64,000 bases of DNA from Rhodopseudomonas palustris. Lineage in GTDB: Bacteria; Pseudomonadota; Alphaproteobacteria; Rhizobiales; Xanthobacteraceae. The notes beneath the pieces were generated by a model. That model had not been told where the DNA came from, searched no databases, and saw only the letters and a list, made by a program, of their open reading frames with translations. Location of the stretch: contig NZ_CP041387.1 in NCBI RefSeq assembly GCF_007005445.1, positions 4,355,501 to 4,419,500 of the forward strand, written 5' to 3'. Positions 1-11,699 of the stretch are shown here, one piece after another (the stretch's first letter is position 1; every line of letters starts with the position of its first letter). The position numbers and the translations under genes were made by a program.

Positions 1-1617
1 GCGGCGCCCGACATGGCGCGTGCACTGGCGCGACTGTCGCTCGGCCGCGGCGGGCCGCGAGATCTGGCGAACTTGCGTGACGGCATCCGTGCTGCCGACG
101 AGGTGCTGACGCAGCTCGGCCAGCTCGCCACGCCGCCGCAGGAAATCTCGGCCGCGATCGCGGCGCTGCAGCGCCCCTCGCGCGAGCTGTGCGCCGAGCT
201 CGGCCGCGCGCTCGCCGACGATCTGCCGCTATTGAAGCGCGACGGCGGCTTCGTGCGCGACGGCTACGAGCCGGCGCTCGACGAGACCCGCAAGCTGCGC
301 GACGCCTCGCGTCTTGTCGTGGCCTCGATGCAGGCGCGCTATGCCGACGACACCGGCATCAAAGGTCTGAAGATCCGGCACAACAACGTGCTCGGTTACT
401 TCGTCGAAGTCTCGGCGCAGCACGGCGACAGACTGATGGCGCCGCCGCTCAACGCCACCTTCATCCATCGCCAGACGCTGGCCGGCCAGGTCCGCTTCAC
501 CACCGCCGAGCTCGGCGAGATCGAGGCCAAGATCGCCAATGCGGGCGACCGCGCGCTCGGGCTCGAGCTGGAAATCTTCGACCGGCTGGCAGCAATGATC
601 GATGCCGCCGGCGACGATCTGCGCGCCGCAGCGCACGCTTTCGCGCTGCTCGACGTCGCCACCGCGCTGGCCAAGCTGGCGTCTGACGACAACTACGTGC
701 GGCCGGAGGTCGACGAGTCGCTGAGCTTCGCCATCGAAGGCGGCCGGCATCCGGTGGTCGAGCAGGCGCTGAAGCGCGCCGGCGAGCCGTTCATCGCCAA
801 TGCGTGCGATCTGTCGCCCGGGCCGGCGCAGAAGAACGGCCAGATCTGGCTGCTGACCGGCCCGAACATGGCCGGTAAGTCGACCTTCCTGCGCCAGAAC
901 GCGCTGATCGCGCTGCTCGCCCAGGTCGGCAGCTTCGTGCCGGCGAGCCGGGCCCGGATCGGCGTGGTCGACCGGCTGTTCTCGCGCGTCGGCGCCGCCG
1001 ACGATCTCGCCCGCGGCCGCTCGACCTTCATGGTCGAGATGGTCGAGACCGCCGCCATCCTCAACCAGGCCTCCGAGCGGGCGCTGGTAATTCTCGACGA
1101 GATCGGCCGCGGCACCGCGACCTTCGACGGCCTATCGATCGCCTGGGCGGCGATCGAGCATCTGCACGAACAGAATCGTTGCCGCACGCTGTTCGCGACG
1201 CACTACCACGAGCTGACCGCGCTGTCGGCCAAGCTGCCGCGGCTGTTCAACGCCACGGTGCGGGTCAAGGAATGGCGCGGCGAGGTCGTATTCCTGCACG
1301 AAGTGCTGCCGGGCTCGGCCGACCGCTCCTACGGCATCCAGGTCGCTAAGCTCGCCGGCCTGCCGGCGAGCGTCGTGGCGCGGGCCAAGACGGTACTGGC
1401 CAAGCTGGAGGCCAACGATCGCGGCCAGCCAAAGACGCTGATCGACGACCTGCCGCTGTTCGCCATTACCGCCCTCGCGCCGGCCGAAGCCGCCCCGCCG
1501 AGCGAGGCGGAGCCTTTGATCGAGGCGCTCAAGGCGCTACACCCCGACGAGATGACACCGCGCGAAGCGCTCGACGCGCTGTATGCGCTCAAGGCCAAGC
1601 TGCCGAGCGCGAACTGA
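1..1617 (+). CDS. mutS: DNA mismatch repair ATPase MutS, 5' end outside window
   Basis: MutS recognises base mismatches and small loops and recruits MutL. The reading frame is open from base 1, so only the last 538 residues of a protein usually near 900 are present. The lever/clamp core comes first ([14 protein letters not shown]), then the ABC-type ATPase: Walker [11 protein letters not shown] near visible residue 287, [10 protein letters not shown], Walker [11 protein letters not shown] and the ATHYHEL switch. The C-terminus has the short dimerisation tail. A strong hairpin follows the stop codon. The MutS1 assignment is secure. The N-terminal mismatch-binding domain cannot be judged because it lies outside the window. 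Confidence 0.97.
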   Translation, partial: AAPDMARALARLSLGRGGPRDLANLRDGIRAADEVLTQLGQLATPPQEISAAIAALQRPSRELCAELGRALADDLPLLKRDGGFVRDGYEPALDETRKLRDASRLVVASMQARYADDTGIKGLKIRHNNVLGYFVEVSAQHGDRLMAPPLNATFIHRQTLAGQVRFTTAELGEIEAKIANAGDRALGLELEIFDRLAAMIDAAGDDLRAAAHAFALLDVATALAKLASDDNYVRPEVDESLSFAIEGGRHPVVEQALKRAGEPFIANACDLSPGPAQKNGQIWLLTGPNMAGKSTFLRQNALIALLAQVGSFVPASRARIGVVDRLFSRVGAADDLARGRSTFMVEMVETAAILNQASERALVILDEIGRGTATFDGLSIAWAAIEHLHEQNRCRTLFATHYHELTALSAKLPRLFNATVRVKEWRGEVVFLHEVLPGSADRSYGIQVAKLAGLPASVVARAKTVLAKLEANDRGQPKTLIDDLPLFAITALAPAEAAPPSEAEPLIEALKALHPDEMTPREALDALYALKAKLPSAN

Positions 1618-1657
1618 CGTCCGGCCTGCGTCAGGCGCTCAATCGGGACGGACAGCA

Positions 1658-1685
1658 AAATGGCCGGGGCGAGCCCCGGCCATTT
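1658..1685. terminator. Bidirectional hairpin terminator between mutS and ppi
   Basis: Perfect 13-bp arms (1658-1670 and 1673-1685) are separated by GA. The stem is GC-rich and flanked by AAA on one side and TTT on the other. It sits between the convergent mutS and prolyl isomerase genes, so it can serve both. Confidence 0.75.
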
Positions 1686-1708
1686 CAACACATAACTCTT
1701 TGAAAAAT

Positions 1709-2626
1709 TTATTTCTTCGCCGGCGCCGGGGCGGCCGGTTTGGCGGCATCCGCCGGCTTGGCCGCGTCCGGCTTCGCCGGCGCCTGGTCCATCCGCTCCA
1801 CCTTGGCGGCCTGGCGCAGCTTGCTGACGTAATCCGACTGCGCCTTGCGGGCGACGTACTGCTCGATCTGAGCCTTGACCTGGTCGAAGCTCGGCGGCTT
1901 ACGGTTGCGCTTTTCTTCGACCTTGATGATGTGCCAGCCGAACTGACTCTTCACCGGGTCCGAGATCTTGCCCGGCTCCAGCGCAAACGCCACCGCGGAG
2001 AATTCCGGCACCATCTGGTCCTTGGTGAAGAAGCCGAGATCGCCGCCATCCGACGCGCCCGGATCCTTGGACTTCTTCTTCGCCAGCTCGGCGAAATCGG
2101 CGCCCTTCTTCAGCTCCTCGGCGACCGCCTTGGCCTCGTCCTCGGTCTCGACCAGAATGTGCCGCGCGTGGACTTCCTGCTCGCCGGAAATCTGCTTGGC
2201 GGCCTCCTCGTAGACCTTCTTCATCGCCTCGTCGGTGGTCGCGGCCTTGCCCTCGGCGGCGAGCACGTCGTCCATGAGCAGGCGATTGCGGGCGAAATCC
2301 AGCCGTTTCTTGAAATCGGCGCTGTCCTGGATCTTCTTGTCCTCGGCAGCCTTGGCGACGATCTTCATGTCGATCAGGAAGGCGAGCACGTTTTCCTTCT
2401 TGCTCGCCGGATCCATCTGGGCGAGGCTCGGGCCGAGCTCCTGCTCGGCGAGATCGACGTCGCTCTGGCGGATTTCGGCACCGTTGACCTTGGCGAGGAC
2501 CGGGTTGGCATCTTCGGCGCGCACCGCGGGGGCGGCCAGCAGCGCAAATGCGAGACAACCTGTCACAGCCGCGCTGAGGAGGCCGGCGCGCAGGCCGGAT
2601 GAGACTGCGTTGGACGCAGGTGTCAT
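1709..2626 (-). CDS. Periplasmic peptidyl-prolyl cis-trans isomerase, parvulin family
   Basis: This 305-residue protein probably helps fold exported proteins in the periplasm. A signal peptide covers about residues 1-36 and ends in a hydrophobic stretch followed by AVRAED. A SurA/PrsA-like N-terminal chaperone helix region follows, then one parvulin domain (VHARHILVETEDEAKAVAEE ... GGDLGFFTKDQMVPEF ... FGWHIIKVEEKR). The tail is rich in Ala, Pro and Lys. The start is placed at 2626 because AAGGA lies six bases before that ATG. An upstream in-frame ATG at 2689 would put 21 residues before the signal peptide and has no comparable ribosome site. It is divergent from secA. Confidence 0.9.
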   Translation of the reverse strand: MTPASNAVSSGLRAGLLSAAVTGCLAFALLAAPAVRAEDANPVLAKVNGAEIRQSDVDLAEQELGPSLAQMDPASKKENVLAFLIDMKIVAKAAEDKKIQDSADFKKRLDFARNRLLMDDVLAAEGKAATTDEAMKKVYEEAAKQISGEQEVHARHILVETEDEAKAVAEELKKGADFAELAKKKSKDPGASDGGDLGFFTKDQMVPEFSAVAFALEPGKISDPVKSQFGWHIIKVEEKRNRKPPSFDQVKAQIEQYVARKAQSDYVSKLRQAAKVERMDQAPAKPDAAKPADAAKPAAPAPAKK

Positions 2627-2968
2627 GGAAAATCCTTGTCTTGAAAGCCGGGGTGTCGGGGCGCCCGGAGAGTCACCCAATCGCGGCACCTTGGCAACGC
2701 GAAAACTCTGTCAAAATGATGAAATCCCTGAAAGGTCGGCGCGTTGACAACCCCCAGGCCCAGCCATATCTGTGCCGCCACAGGCTCGGGTCGGGCGGTC
2801 GTCGCGCGACCGCGCCCCGAGCAGCCGGCCCTCGGATTGCTGGATTACCAATCATTTCGCGCGAGCACCTGTATTCTGATAGGTGCCCGAGCGTCACGAT
2901 GAGTTGATAGTGGCTCGAGCGAACGGCATTACGGCTGCGAAGTCACACCGCAACAACAGGAAGCTGGC
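2627..2968. other. Divergent intergenic region ppi/secA
   Basis: These 342 bases separate the start codons of the prolyl isomerase gene and secA. They contain one good sigma-70 type promoter toward secA (listed separately), which leaves a secA leader of about 190 bases. A TTGACA on the minus strand (2709-2714) points at the isomerase gene but has no convincing -10 at the right distance. No gene was found. Confidence 0.6.
2744..2772 (+). promoter_or_regulatory. Sigma-70-type promoter for secA
   Basis: The -35 TTGACA (2744-2749), a 17-base spacer and the -10 TATCTG (2767-2772) are read toward secA. The -35 is a perfect consensus and the spacing is optimal. A transcription start near 2779 is inferred. 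Confidence 0.6.
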
Positions 2969-5809
<2,841 letters not shown>

Positions 5810-5838
5810 AGAGCTGCAGGCCTGATCAAGACACTCGC

Positions 5839-5866
5839 AATGCCCGGCCTCAGGCCGGGCATTTTG
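5839..5866 (+). terminator. Rho-independent terminator after secA
   Basis: 11-bp perfect arms (5839-5849 and 5853-5863) around a TCA loop are followed by TTTT. It lies 30 bases past the secA stop codon. Confidence 0.8.
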
Positions 5867-5891
5867 CTGTCTGGAATTCGAACCCGCAGCG

Positions 5892-6013
5892 GTCATCCCG
5901 GGGCGCGCAGCAATGCTGCACGAACCCGGAATCGCGGGATTGTTGAAATCCTGCTGGGGTCCCGAACGGCGAGATTTCCGGGTTCGCAGGCTGCGCCTGC
6001 GCCCCGGAATGAC
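5892..6013. repeat. Imperfect palindromic intergenic repeat
   Basis: The left end (GTCATCCCGGGGCGC) and the right end (read on the other strand as GTCATTCCGGGGCGC) are near-identical inverted copies. The similarity continues inward through a shared AACCCGGAA block in each arm. The whole 122-bp unit could fold into a long hairpin. It fits the dispersed palindromic elements common between genes in Bradyrhizobium and Rhodopseudomonas genomes. No gene is present. Confidence 0.65.
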
Positions 6014-6048
6014 TGAATGATAGCTCTCCGAAGAAAGAGCGCGCCGCC

Positions 6049-7482
6049 TCAGCGGAACGCCGAGAAGCGGCTGTCGAACGAATTCGACGAAACCACGGGG
6101 GCGCCGCCGGAGATCATGCCGGACGGCCTGGCTGAGGCCGACGAGGTGGTTTCGGCGGCATCGACGCTCGGCTTCAACGGCGGACGCGACGCAGCGGCCT
6201 GCTTGGTCTCGGAAGCCTTCGGCGCGGCGCCTTGCGGACGCGGCGCTGGCTCGTGGCGCGTCGCGGTGCTGACCGGTGCCGACGGCACCGGCCGGGCGGA
6301 CGTGGCCGACTCGTTGCCGGGCTTGTGGCTGCCGGCGAGCAGACTGCCGATATCGTCCTTGGACGCCGAGGCGACACGCGCCTTCGCAGCGCCTCCGCTC
6401 GATTCAGCCGGAGCTGCAATCAGCAGATTGTCGGACGGACGCGGCGGGTTGACGGTCGGCGGGATCGTGCCGGGCGCACGATCGAACGACGCCAGCGTCG
6501 TCGATTCGGGCGTGTCGGACAGGCCGGTCGAGGCCTCGGGAATCTTCGATGCGAACACGTGGTTCATGCCGCCGTCGATGCCGGTATTGAGGCGCGCCAC
6601 CGGCGTCCCCTTGGCGATCAGCTCGGCGATCTTGACGCTGTCCTGCCTGTCTTTCTCGCGCACCGCCTGGGCGATGTCGGGACGCACCTCGTAGGCCGGA
6701 CATTTGGCCGAGGCGTTGAACTGCAACGGCTTGGTCGAGCCCGGCGGCGGCGCCGCGTCGAACACGTACTTCTGCTCGCAGAAATCGACCTTGGGCTCCT
6801 GCCGCGTCACTTCGAAATGATCGTAGCCCTGCTTCAGCATCTTCCAGAACGGCATGTTCGGATTGTTGCGGTGCTTGGCGAAATTGGCCGGCGTCATCTT
6901 GAACGGATAGGCCTGGAGCTGGAAGGCGCGCTGGCCGCCGAAGAACGACTCGCGCCCGAGCGCGTAGATCTCGGCGATCTGCTCGTCGGTCATCGCGTAG
7001 CAGCCGCGCGACGAGCAGTCGCCGTGCACCATCAGTTGCGAGCCGGTCCGACCGAGCGATTTGTCGAATGCGTTCGGATAGCCGGTGTTGAACGACAGAT
7101 AGTACGAGGACTGCGGGTTCATCTGACCCGGAGAGATCGAATAGAACCCTTCGGGCGCCTGCCGGTCGCCTTCGCGGATCTTCGGACCCAGATCGCCGGA
7201 CCAGCGGCAGATCGGATAGGATTTCAGCAATTGAAAGATGCCGGTTCGGTCCTGCTTCCAGACCTCGAGTTCGGCTTCCTGCTTGAACAGCCGCACCAGG
7301 ATCGGCGACTGCAGGTCCATGTTCTTTTCCTGCATCGCCGCAACCAACTTGGGCGGCACCGGCTGGCTGGCCTTTGCATTGGTCGCCAGCGCCATCTGAT
7401 CGCTGTTGCAGCCGGCGAGCAGCGGCATCGTCGCCAGCGCAGCCGTCACAAGCAACGCGCGTACAAGCGGGCTTTTCGTCAC
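6049..7482 (-). CDS. YafK-type L,D-transpeptidase family lipoprotein
   Basis: This 477-residue protein is predicted to act on peptidoglycan in the periplasm. The N-terminus is a lipoprotein signal (hydrophobic stretch, then LLAGCNS), so it is probably membrane-anchored. The YkuD-fold catalytic motif is HGDCSSRGCYAM, with the His and the later Cys as the expected active pair. This spacing is that of the YafK branch, which in E. coli includes the amidase-like enzyme that releases Braun lipoprotein. About 200 C-terminal residues are Pro/Ala/Ser-rich and likely disordered, which is unusually long. A GTG start at 7482 is preferred because GGGGGAG lies seven bases upstream. GTG at 7485 is also possible. 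Confidence 0.85.
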   Translation of the reverse strand: MTKSPLVRALLVTAALATMPLLAGCNSDQMALATNAKASQPVPPKLVAAMQEKNMDLQSPILVRLFKQEAELEVWKQDRTGIFQLLKSYPICRWSGDLGPKIREGDRQAPEGFYSISPGQMNPQSSYYLSFNTGYPNAFDKSLGRTGSQLMVHGDCSSRGCYAMTDEQIAEIYALGRESFFGGQRAFQLQAYPFKMTPANFAKHRNNPNMPFWKMLKQGYDHFEVTRQEPKVDFCEQKYVFDAAPPPGSTKPLQFNASAKCPAYEVRPDIAQAVREKDRQDSVKIAELIAKGTPVARLNTGIDGGMNHVFASKIPEASTGLSDTPESTTLASFDRAPGTIPPTVNPPRPSDNLLIAAPAESSGGAAKARVASASKDDIGSLLAGSHKPGNESATSARPVPSAPVSTATRHEPAPRPQGAAPKASETKQAAASRPPLKPSVDAAETTSSASARPSGMISGGAPVVSSNSFDSRFSAFR

Positions 7483-7853
7483 CACGAAGCTCCCCCGACG
7501 ACAGGCCAACCCGCACCCCACATTCGAGTCACCCCGGCCGTCCAGCTTCCGCGACAGCGCATCCACGACCGAAAATCTTGCGACTTCCAGCGGATTCGAC
7601 CGTTCGCATTTACCAAACTCTGCGAGCCATCGGCGCCAAGGCCTCGGCACCGCGGAATTGTTACAAGATTATCCTTAAGCCCTTGGGGTCGCAAGCCGAT
7701 GAGGGCAGCGATGGGGCGCTCCAGACATCATGGTCAAGGAACATTGAATCGCCGGGCCGCGGCGAAACTGCGGCCGACCGCCGAAATTCGCACCAGCGCC
7801 GCTGACTTGGTTAAGATTTGACCAATTCGTCGACCCTCGCAGCGAGGACGCGA
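7483..7853. other. Intergenic region between accA and the L,D-transpeptidase gene
   Basis: No coding sequence is supported in these 371 bases. Close to the accA stop there are two short inverted repeats: TTGGT (7807-7811) with ACCAA (7821-7825), and CCTCGC (7835-7840) with GCGAGG (7842-7847). Either could be part of an accA terminator, but neither is followed by a T-run on the minus strand. I see no clear promoter for the transpeptidase gene. Confidence 0.4.
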
Positions 7854-8816
7854 TCAGGCCAGTTTTCGGCCGATGTCGAGGAATTTCTGCCGGCGATGAG
7901 CGCGGATCGCATCGCGGCCCTGCCCCTTCAGCTCGGCGAAAGCCGCCGCGATGGCGTCGCCCGCCGTGGCGATCATCGCCGCCGGATCGCGATGGGCGCC
8001 GCCCTTCGGCTCGGCGAGAATCTGGTCGATCACCCCGAACTTCAGCAGGTCCTGGGCGGTGATCTTCATCGAGTTCGCCGCCTCCTGAGCCTTGGTGCCG
8101 TCACGCCACAGGATCGAAGATGCCGCTTCCGGCGAGATCACGCTGTACACCGCGTGCTCCAGCATCAGCACCTTGTTGGCGGTGGCGATCGCGATCGCAC
8201 CGCCGGAGCCGCCTTCGCCGATCACTACGGCGACATTGGGCACGCCGAGCTGCAGGCAGGCCTCAGTCGAACGCGCGATCGCCTCGGCCTGACCGCGCTC
8301 TTCGGCGCCGATGCCCGGATAGGCGCCCGCGGTGTCGACCAGCGACAGCACCGGCAGATCGAACCGGTCGGCCATTTCCATCAGCCGCACCGCCTTGCGA
8401 TAGCCTTCCGGCCGCGCCATGCCGAAATTGTGCCGTAGCCGGGTCTCCGTGGTCGACCCCTTCTCCTGGCCGATCACGCAGACGCTTTCGCCGCGGAAGC
8501 GGCCGAAGCCGCCGACCAGCGCCTCGTCATCGCCGAACTTGCGGTCGCCGGCGAGCGGCGTGAATTCGGTGATCAGCGCTTCGATGTAGTCGACGCAATG
8601 CGGCCGCTGCGGATGGCGAGCCACTTGAGTCTTCTGCCAGGGCGTCAGCGCGGCGTAGAGATCGTGCAGCGCCTGCTGCGCCTTCTCCTCGATCTTCTCG
8701 ACTTCCTCGTGGATGTCGCTGCCTGAGGCCGCAAGCGTCCGCAGTTCGTCGATCTTGGAATCGAGTTCCGCCACCGGCTTTTCGAAGTCGAGATAGCTGC
8801 GCATGGGCCCGGACAT
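7854..8816 (-). CDS. accA: Acetyl-CoA carboxylase carboxyltransferase alpha subunit
   Basis: AccA forms the carboxyltransferase with AccD and makes malonyl-CoA for fatty acid synthesis in the cytosol. The 320-residue length matches the family. Visible blocks include [20 protein letters not shown], the CoA/biotin region [20 protein letters not shown] and [20 protein letters not shown]. The start at 8816 ([14 protein letters not shown]) is chosen from the usual length and N-terminus of the family. An ATG at 8804 would also fit, and neither has a clear ribosome site. The frame stays open 35 residues further upstream, but that segment is not family-like. Confidence 0.96.
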   Translation of the reverse strand: MSGPMRSYLDFEKPVAELDSKIDELRTLAASGSDIHEEVEKIEEKAQQALHDLYAALTPWQKTQVARHPQRPHCVDYIEALITEFTPLAGDRKFGDDEALVGGFGRFRGESVCVIGQEKGSTTETRLRHNFGMARPEGYRKAVRLMEMADRFDLPVLSLVDTAGAYPGIGAEERGQAEAIARSTEACLQLGVPNVAVVIGEGGSGGAIAIATANKVLMLEHAVYSVISPEAASSILWRDGTKAQEAANSMKITAQDLLKFGVIDQILAEPKGGAHRDPAAMIATAGDAIAAAFAELKGQGRDAIRAHRRQKFLDIGRKLA

Positions 8817-9031
8817 GACTAGAGCGATATGGGGAGGAAAGCTGCGGCCGATAGGGGCCGCCCGGCTTTTCAAGCCATCCGGGAGCCAAGTCAAGCGGAT
8901 GGGACAAGCCGCGCTTCGCATCCACCGGCGCGGCGGATGCGAATGCGTCGCGTCGCCGGCGACACGAGCATGAGCCCGACGGCCGGCATGGCGGGCCGAT
9001 CCGCCGCCGGCACCGCCTCACGGCTTGATGA

Positions 9032-9655
9032 TTACAGCCGCTCGATCCGGCTGGCGACCTCGTCGATCAGGGCCACCGCTTCGTGCAGCTTGGCCTTGTC
9101 GAGACCTTCGCCAAGGCGGTTCTGCAGCACGCTGCGCAGATTTTGCATCGCACGCCGGGCTGGAGCCGCATCGATCCGCTCGCGCATCGCGCCCAACGCA
9201 TCGAGCCGGGCGATGATCGCGGCGAGTTCGGCGGCGTGGGCGGCGAGATGCGCGGCGCCCTCCGCCGTCGCGGCGAACTGCTTGCGAGCGCCTTCGGTGA
9301 GTTGCTCTTCGATCAATCCCATTTCGCTGAGCATCGTCAGCGTCGGATAGACGATACCCGGACTCGGCGCATAGGCACCGCCGGTGCGCTCTTCGATCGC
9401 CCGGATCAGATCGTAACCGTGACGTGGCTTGTCAGCGATCAGCTTGAGCAGCAGCAGCCGCAATTCGCTGCCATCGAACATCCGCCGGCCGCCGCCCCGG
9501 CGACCATGTCCGGGATGACCGAACCCGCCGATCTCGTCCTCCCATCCGCCGCCCCGGCGCGGTCCAGCGTGGAACGCCTGCGCATGATGGCCGTGACCGC
9601 GGCCGGAACGGCCGTGCCGGCCAGAAAACTGCATCTCTTTGTGAAACCCAAACAT
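9032..9655 (-). CDS. PadR-family transcriptional regulator
   Basis: This 207-residue protein has a Gly/His/Arg-rich N-terminal stretch (about residues 10-60, including HGHHAQAFH). A PadR winged helix follows (LRLLLLKLIADKPRHGYDLI, then GIVYPTLTMLSEMGLIEEQ), then a C-terminal helical dimerisation part. The His-rich start could bind metal, but that is speculation. The ATG at 9655 has GAGG nine bases upstream. An ATG at 9670 is possible and adds five residues. A 13-bp inverted repeat lies just upstream, so autoregulation is likely. No efflux or target gene is adjacent. The ligand is unknown. Confidence 0.85.
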   Translation of the reverse strand: MFGFHKEMQFSGRHGRSGRGHGHHAQAFHAGPRRGGGWEDEIGGFGHPGHGRRGGGRRMFDGSELRLLLLKLIADKPRHGYDLIRAIEERTGGAYAPSPGIVYPTLTMLSEMGLIEEQLTEGARKQFAATAEGAAHLAAHAAELAAIIARLDALGAMRERIDAAPARRAMQNLRSVLQNRLGEGLDKAKLHEAVALIDEVASRIERL

Positions 9656-9685
9656 TCGTGTCAGCCTCATCGCTTAAGACACACT

Positions 9686-9735
9686 CAAGATATATCATCA
9701 ATGGACCGCATCAAGATCGTCCATGATATATCTTG
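9686..9735. promoter_or_regulatory. Candidate PadR operator: 13-bp inverted repeat
   Basis: CAAGATATATCAT (9686-9698) and its exact reverse complement (9723-9735) are separated by 24 bases. Each arm also contains the 8-bp palindrome GATATATC. The site lies 31 to 80 bases upstream of the preferred padR start, in the gap behind xerD. It therefore most plausibly controls padR itself. Confidence 0.6.
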
Positions 9736-9767
9736 GACCCACAAGACAGGCCCGTCGGTTCGTCTAG

Positions 9768-10784
9768 TCAGGACCGGTTGGACAAAGGGTGCAGGTCGCG
9801 CACCAGACTCTTCAAACGCTCCTCGACCACGTGGGTGTAGATCTGGGTGGTCGAGATATCGCTGTGGCCGAGCAGCGTTTGCACGATGCGCAGATCGGCG
9901 CCGTTGTGCAGCAAATGGCTGGCGAAGGCGTGGCGCAGCACGTGTGGACTGACCAGCCGCGGCGACAGCCCGGCGCGCGCTGCCAAATCCTTCAGATCCC
10001 TTGCAAAATGCTGCCTGGTGAGATGTCCGCTGTCGCCGAAGGACGGAAACAGCCATTTCGAGGAGGCGTTCTTGGGGTCTTTGGCGACAGCCGCGACTTC
10101 TTCGAGATAGCGCGCCATCGCCTGCTTGGCACCGGCATTGAGCGGCACAAGCCGTTCCTTGTCGCCCTTGCCGCGTACCACGATCATCCGGGCGTCGCGC
10201 CGGGCCGCCGACAGCGGCAGCGCGACCAGCTCGGAGACACGCAGGCCGGTCGCGTACAGCACTTCGAGCAGACAATTCAGCCGGGCCGCACGCAGCCGCG
10301 CGGCTCCCTGTGCGGCGTCGGCCTCCTGGCGGGCGCAAGCGAGCAGCCGGTCGACATCGGCAATCGACAGCACCTTGGGCAGGCTGCGACCGCGCTTCGG
10401 CCCGGCCAGGATCGCGGCCGGATCGTCGGCGCGAATCCGCTCGCTGAGCAGAAACCGGAACAAATGCCGCAGCGCCGACAGCCGACGGGCAACGCTGGAA
10501 GTGGCGAAGCCCCGCTTGTCGAGGTCCGCCAGATAGCCGCGCAGCGCCGAGGTGTCGGCAGCCCCGATGCTGAGCCGGCGGCGGGAGAGAAAGTGCGACA
10601 GGTCGGCCAGATCGCGCCGATAGGCGTCGAGCGTGTTGGCGGAGGCGCCCTGCTCGGCCGCGATCATGTCGAGGAACAGCTCGGTCAGCCCGGCGTCGGA
10701 ATACGAGGTCGGGCGGAGCGGAGCGGCCTGAGCTTCTGACTCGGGCTGCACGGTGGTCCTGGAGATGGTTCGCGGTCGTCGCAT
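9768..10784 (-). CDS. xerD: Tyrosine recombinase XerD
   Basis: XerD works with XerC at the dif site to resolve chromosome dimers. The 338 residues contain an N-terminal SAM-like core-binding domain (about 30-115). The catalytic domain has Arg in ATGLRVSELVAL, the HVLRHAFASHLL box with His and Arg, the later His in LLGHSDISTTQIYTHV, and the nucleophilic Tyr in the same block. No phage or integron genes are adjacent, so this is the housekeeping recombinase and not a mobile integrase. XerD rather than XerC is inferred from overall similarity. Confidence 0.93.
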   Translation of the reverse strand: MRRPRTISRTTVQPESEAQAAPLRPTSYSDAGLTELFLDMIAAEQGASANTLDAYRRDLADLSHFLSRRRLSIGAADTSALRGYLADLDKRGFATSSVARRLSALRHLFRFLLSERIRADDPAAILAGPKRGRSLPKVLSIADVDRLLACARQEADAAQGAARLRAARLNCLLEVLYATGLRVSELVALPLSAARRDARMIVVRGKGDKERLVPLNAGAKQAMARYLEEVAAVAKDPKNASSKWLFPSFGDSGHLTRQHFARDLKDLAARAGLSPRLVSPHVLRHAFASHLLHNGADLRIVQTLLGHSDISTTQIYTHVVEERLKSLVRDLHPLSNRS

Positions 10785-10800
10785 CCGACCAGCCTAGCGT

Positions 10801-10947
10801 CTATTTCTTGAGAAACTTGTCCGGCTGGATGGTCACGGTCATTTCCCGGGTGTTCGGGCTGACGAAATGCGCCAGCACAAAGATCGTCCCGTAGATGATA
10901 CCGCCGACCACGGCGATCACCGTGAGGAACCGAAACAAGGTGGGCAT
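10801..10947 (-). CDS. Small single-pass membrane protein, 48 residues
   Basis: This is a short frame starting MPTLFRFLTVIAVVGGIIYG. It has one strong transmembrane segment (about residues 5-29), then a polar tail rich in Thr and ending PDKFLKK. It lies 16 bases upstream of the xerD start codon on the same strand, so it may be co-transcribed with xerD, and it is divergent from aroK. I recall similar small proteins in this genomic position in related Rhizobiales, but no function is known to me. It has no cofactor or enzyme motif. The membrane segment and the clean codon structure support a real gene. Confidence 0.65.
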   Translation of the reverse strand: MPTLFRFLTVIAVVGGIIYGTIFVLAHFVSPNTREMTVTIQPDKFLKK

Positions 10948-11072
10948 GCGCGGATCTCGGCGGCGGCGTTGCAATCGGACGGGGGACTACGACCATGTTC
11001 GCCGAGTCCTTGCAAGAGACACTGGCCTGCGCGGCGACCGGGGTAGTATAGCTGGCCCTTTCAGTCCCACGG

Positions 11073-11699
11073 ATGCCGCGAATGTCTGAAACCGTACCGA
11101 CGGCTGCTGCCGGCAGGTCGCCCGAGGAAGCCGCGATCGTCGCGGCGCTGGGCGATCGCCCGGTCGTGCTCATCGGCATGATGGGTGCTGGCAAATCCAC
11201 CGTCGGACGGCGTCTGGCGCTACGGCTCGGGCTGCCGTTTCTCGATGCCGACACCGAGATTGAAACAGCCGCGGCGATGACCATTCCGGAGATCTTCCAG
11301 ACCCACGGCGAGCCGCATTTCCGCGACGGCGAGGCGCGGGTGATCGCCCGGCTGCTGGACGGCGGCACCAAGGTGCTGGCGACCGGCGGCGGTGCATTCA
11401 TGCGCGAGGAGACGCGTGACCGGATTCGCGACAAGGCAATCTCGCTGTGGCTGGAAGCAGAGGCCGACGTGATCCTGCGACGGGTCAAGCGCCGTGCTGA
11501 TCGCCCGTTGCTGAAGACCCCCGATCCGGCCGGCACCATCGCCCGGCTGATTGCCGAGCGCTATCCGCTGTATCGCGAAGCCGACATCACCATCGCATCG
11601 CGCGACGTGCCACACGAGAAGATCGTCGACGAATGCGTCGCCGCGCTCCACCACTATCTATGCGGCGCGCCCGCCCCAACCATGAGCGAGACTTCATGA
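11073..11699 (+). CDS. aroK: Shikimate kinase
   Basis: AroK phosphorylates shikimate with ATP in the aromatic amino acid pathway. This 208-residue protein has Walker A GMMGAGKST (about residue 36), the shikimate-binding DTEIE and GEPHFRDGE blocks, GGGAF, and the lid region RRADRPLL. It carries about 30 extra residues before the fold. An ATG three codons later (11082) is also possible. Its stop overlaps the aroB start in ATGA, so the two are translationally coupled. Confidence 0.96.
   Translation: MPRMSETVPTAAAGRSPEEAAIVAALGDRPVVLIGMMGAGKSTVGRRLALRLGLPFLDADTEIETAAAMTIPEIFQTHGEPHFRDGEARVIARLLDGGTKVLATGGGAFMREETRDRIRDKAISLWLEAEADVILRRVKRRADRPLLKTPDPAGTIARLIAERYPLYREADITIASRDVPHEKIVDECVAALHHYLCGAPAPTMSETS

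Noticed and set aside
2627..2689. N-terminal extension of the prolyl isomerase from an upstream ATG
   Set aside because: The extension would bury the signal peptide 21 residues in, and the downstream ATG has the better ribosome site.
9768..10784. xerD considered as a phage or island integrase
   Set aside because: It is flanked by core genes, has standard XerD length, and no att-like repeats or mobile genes are near.
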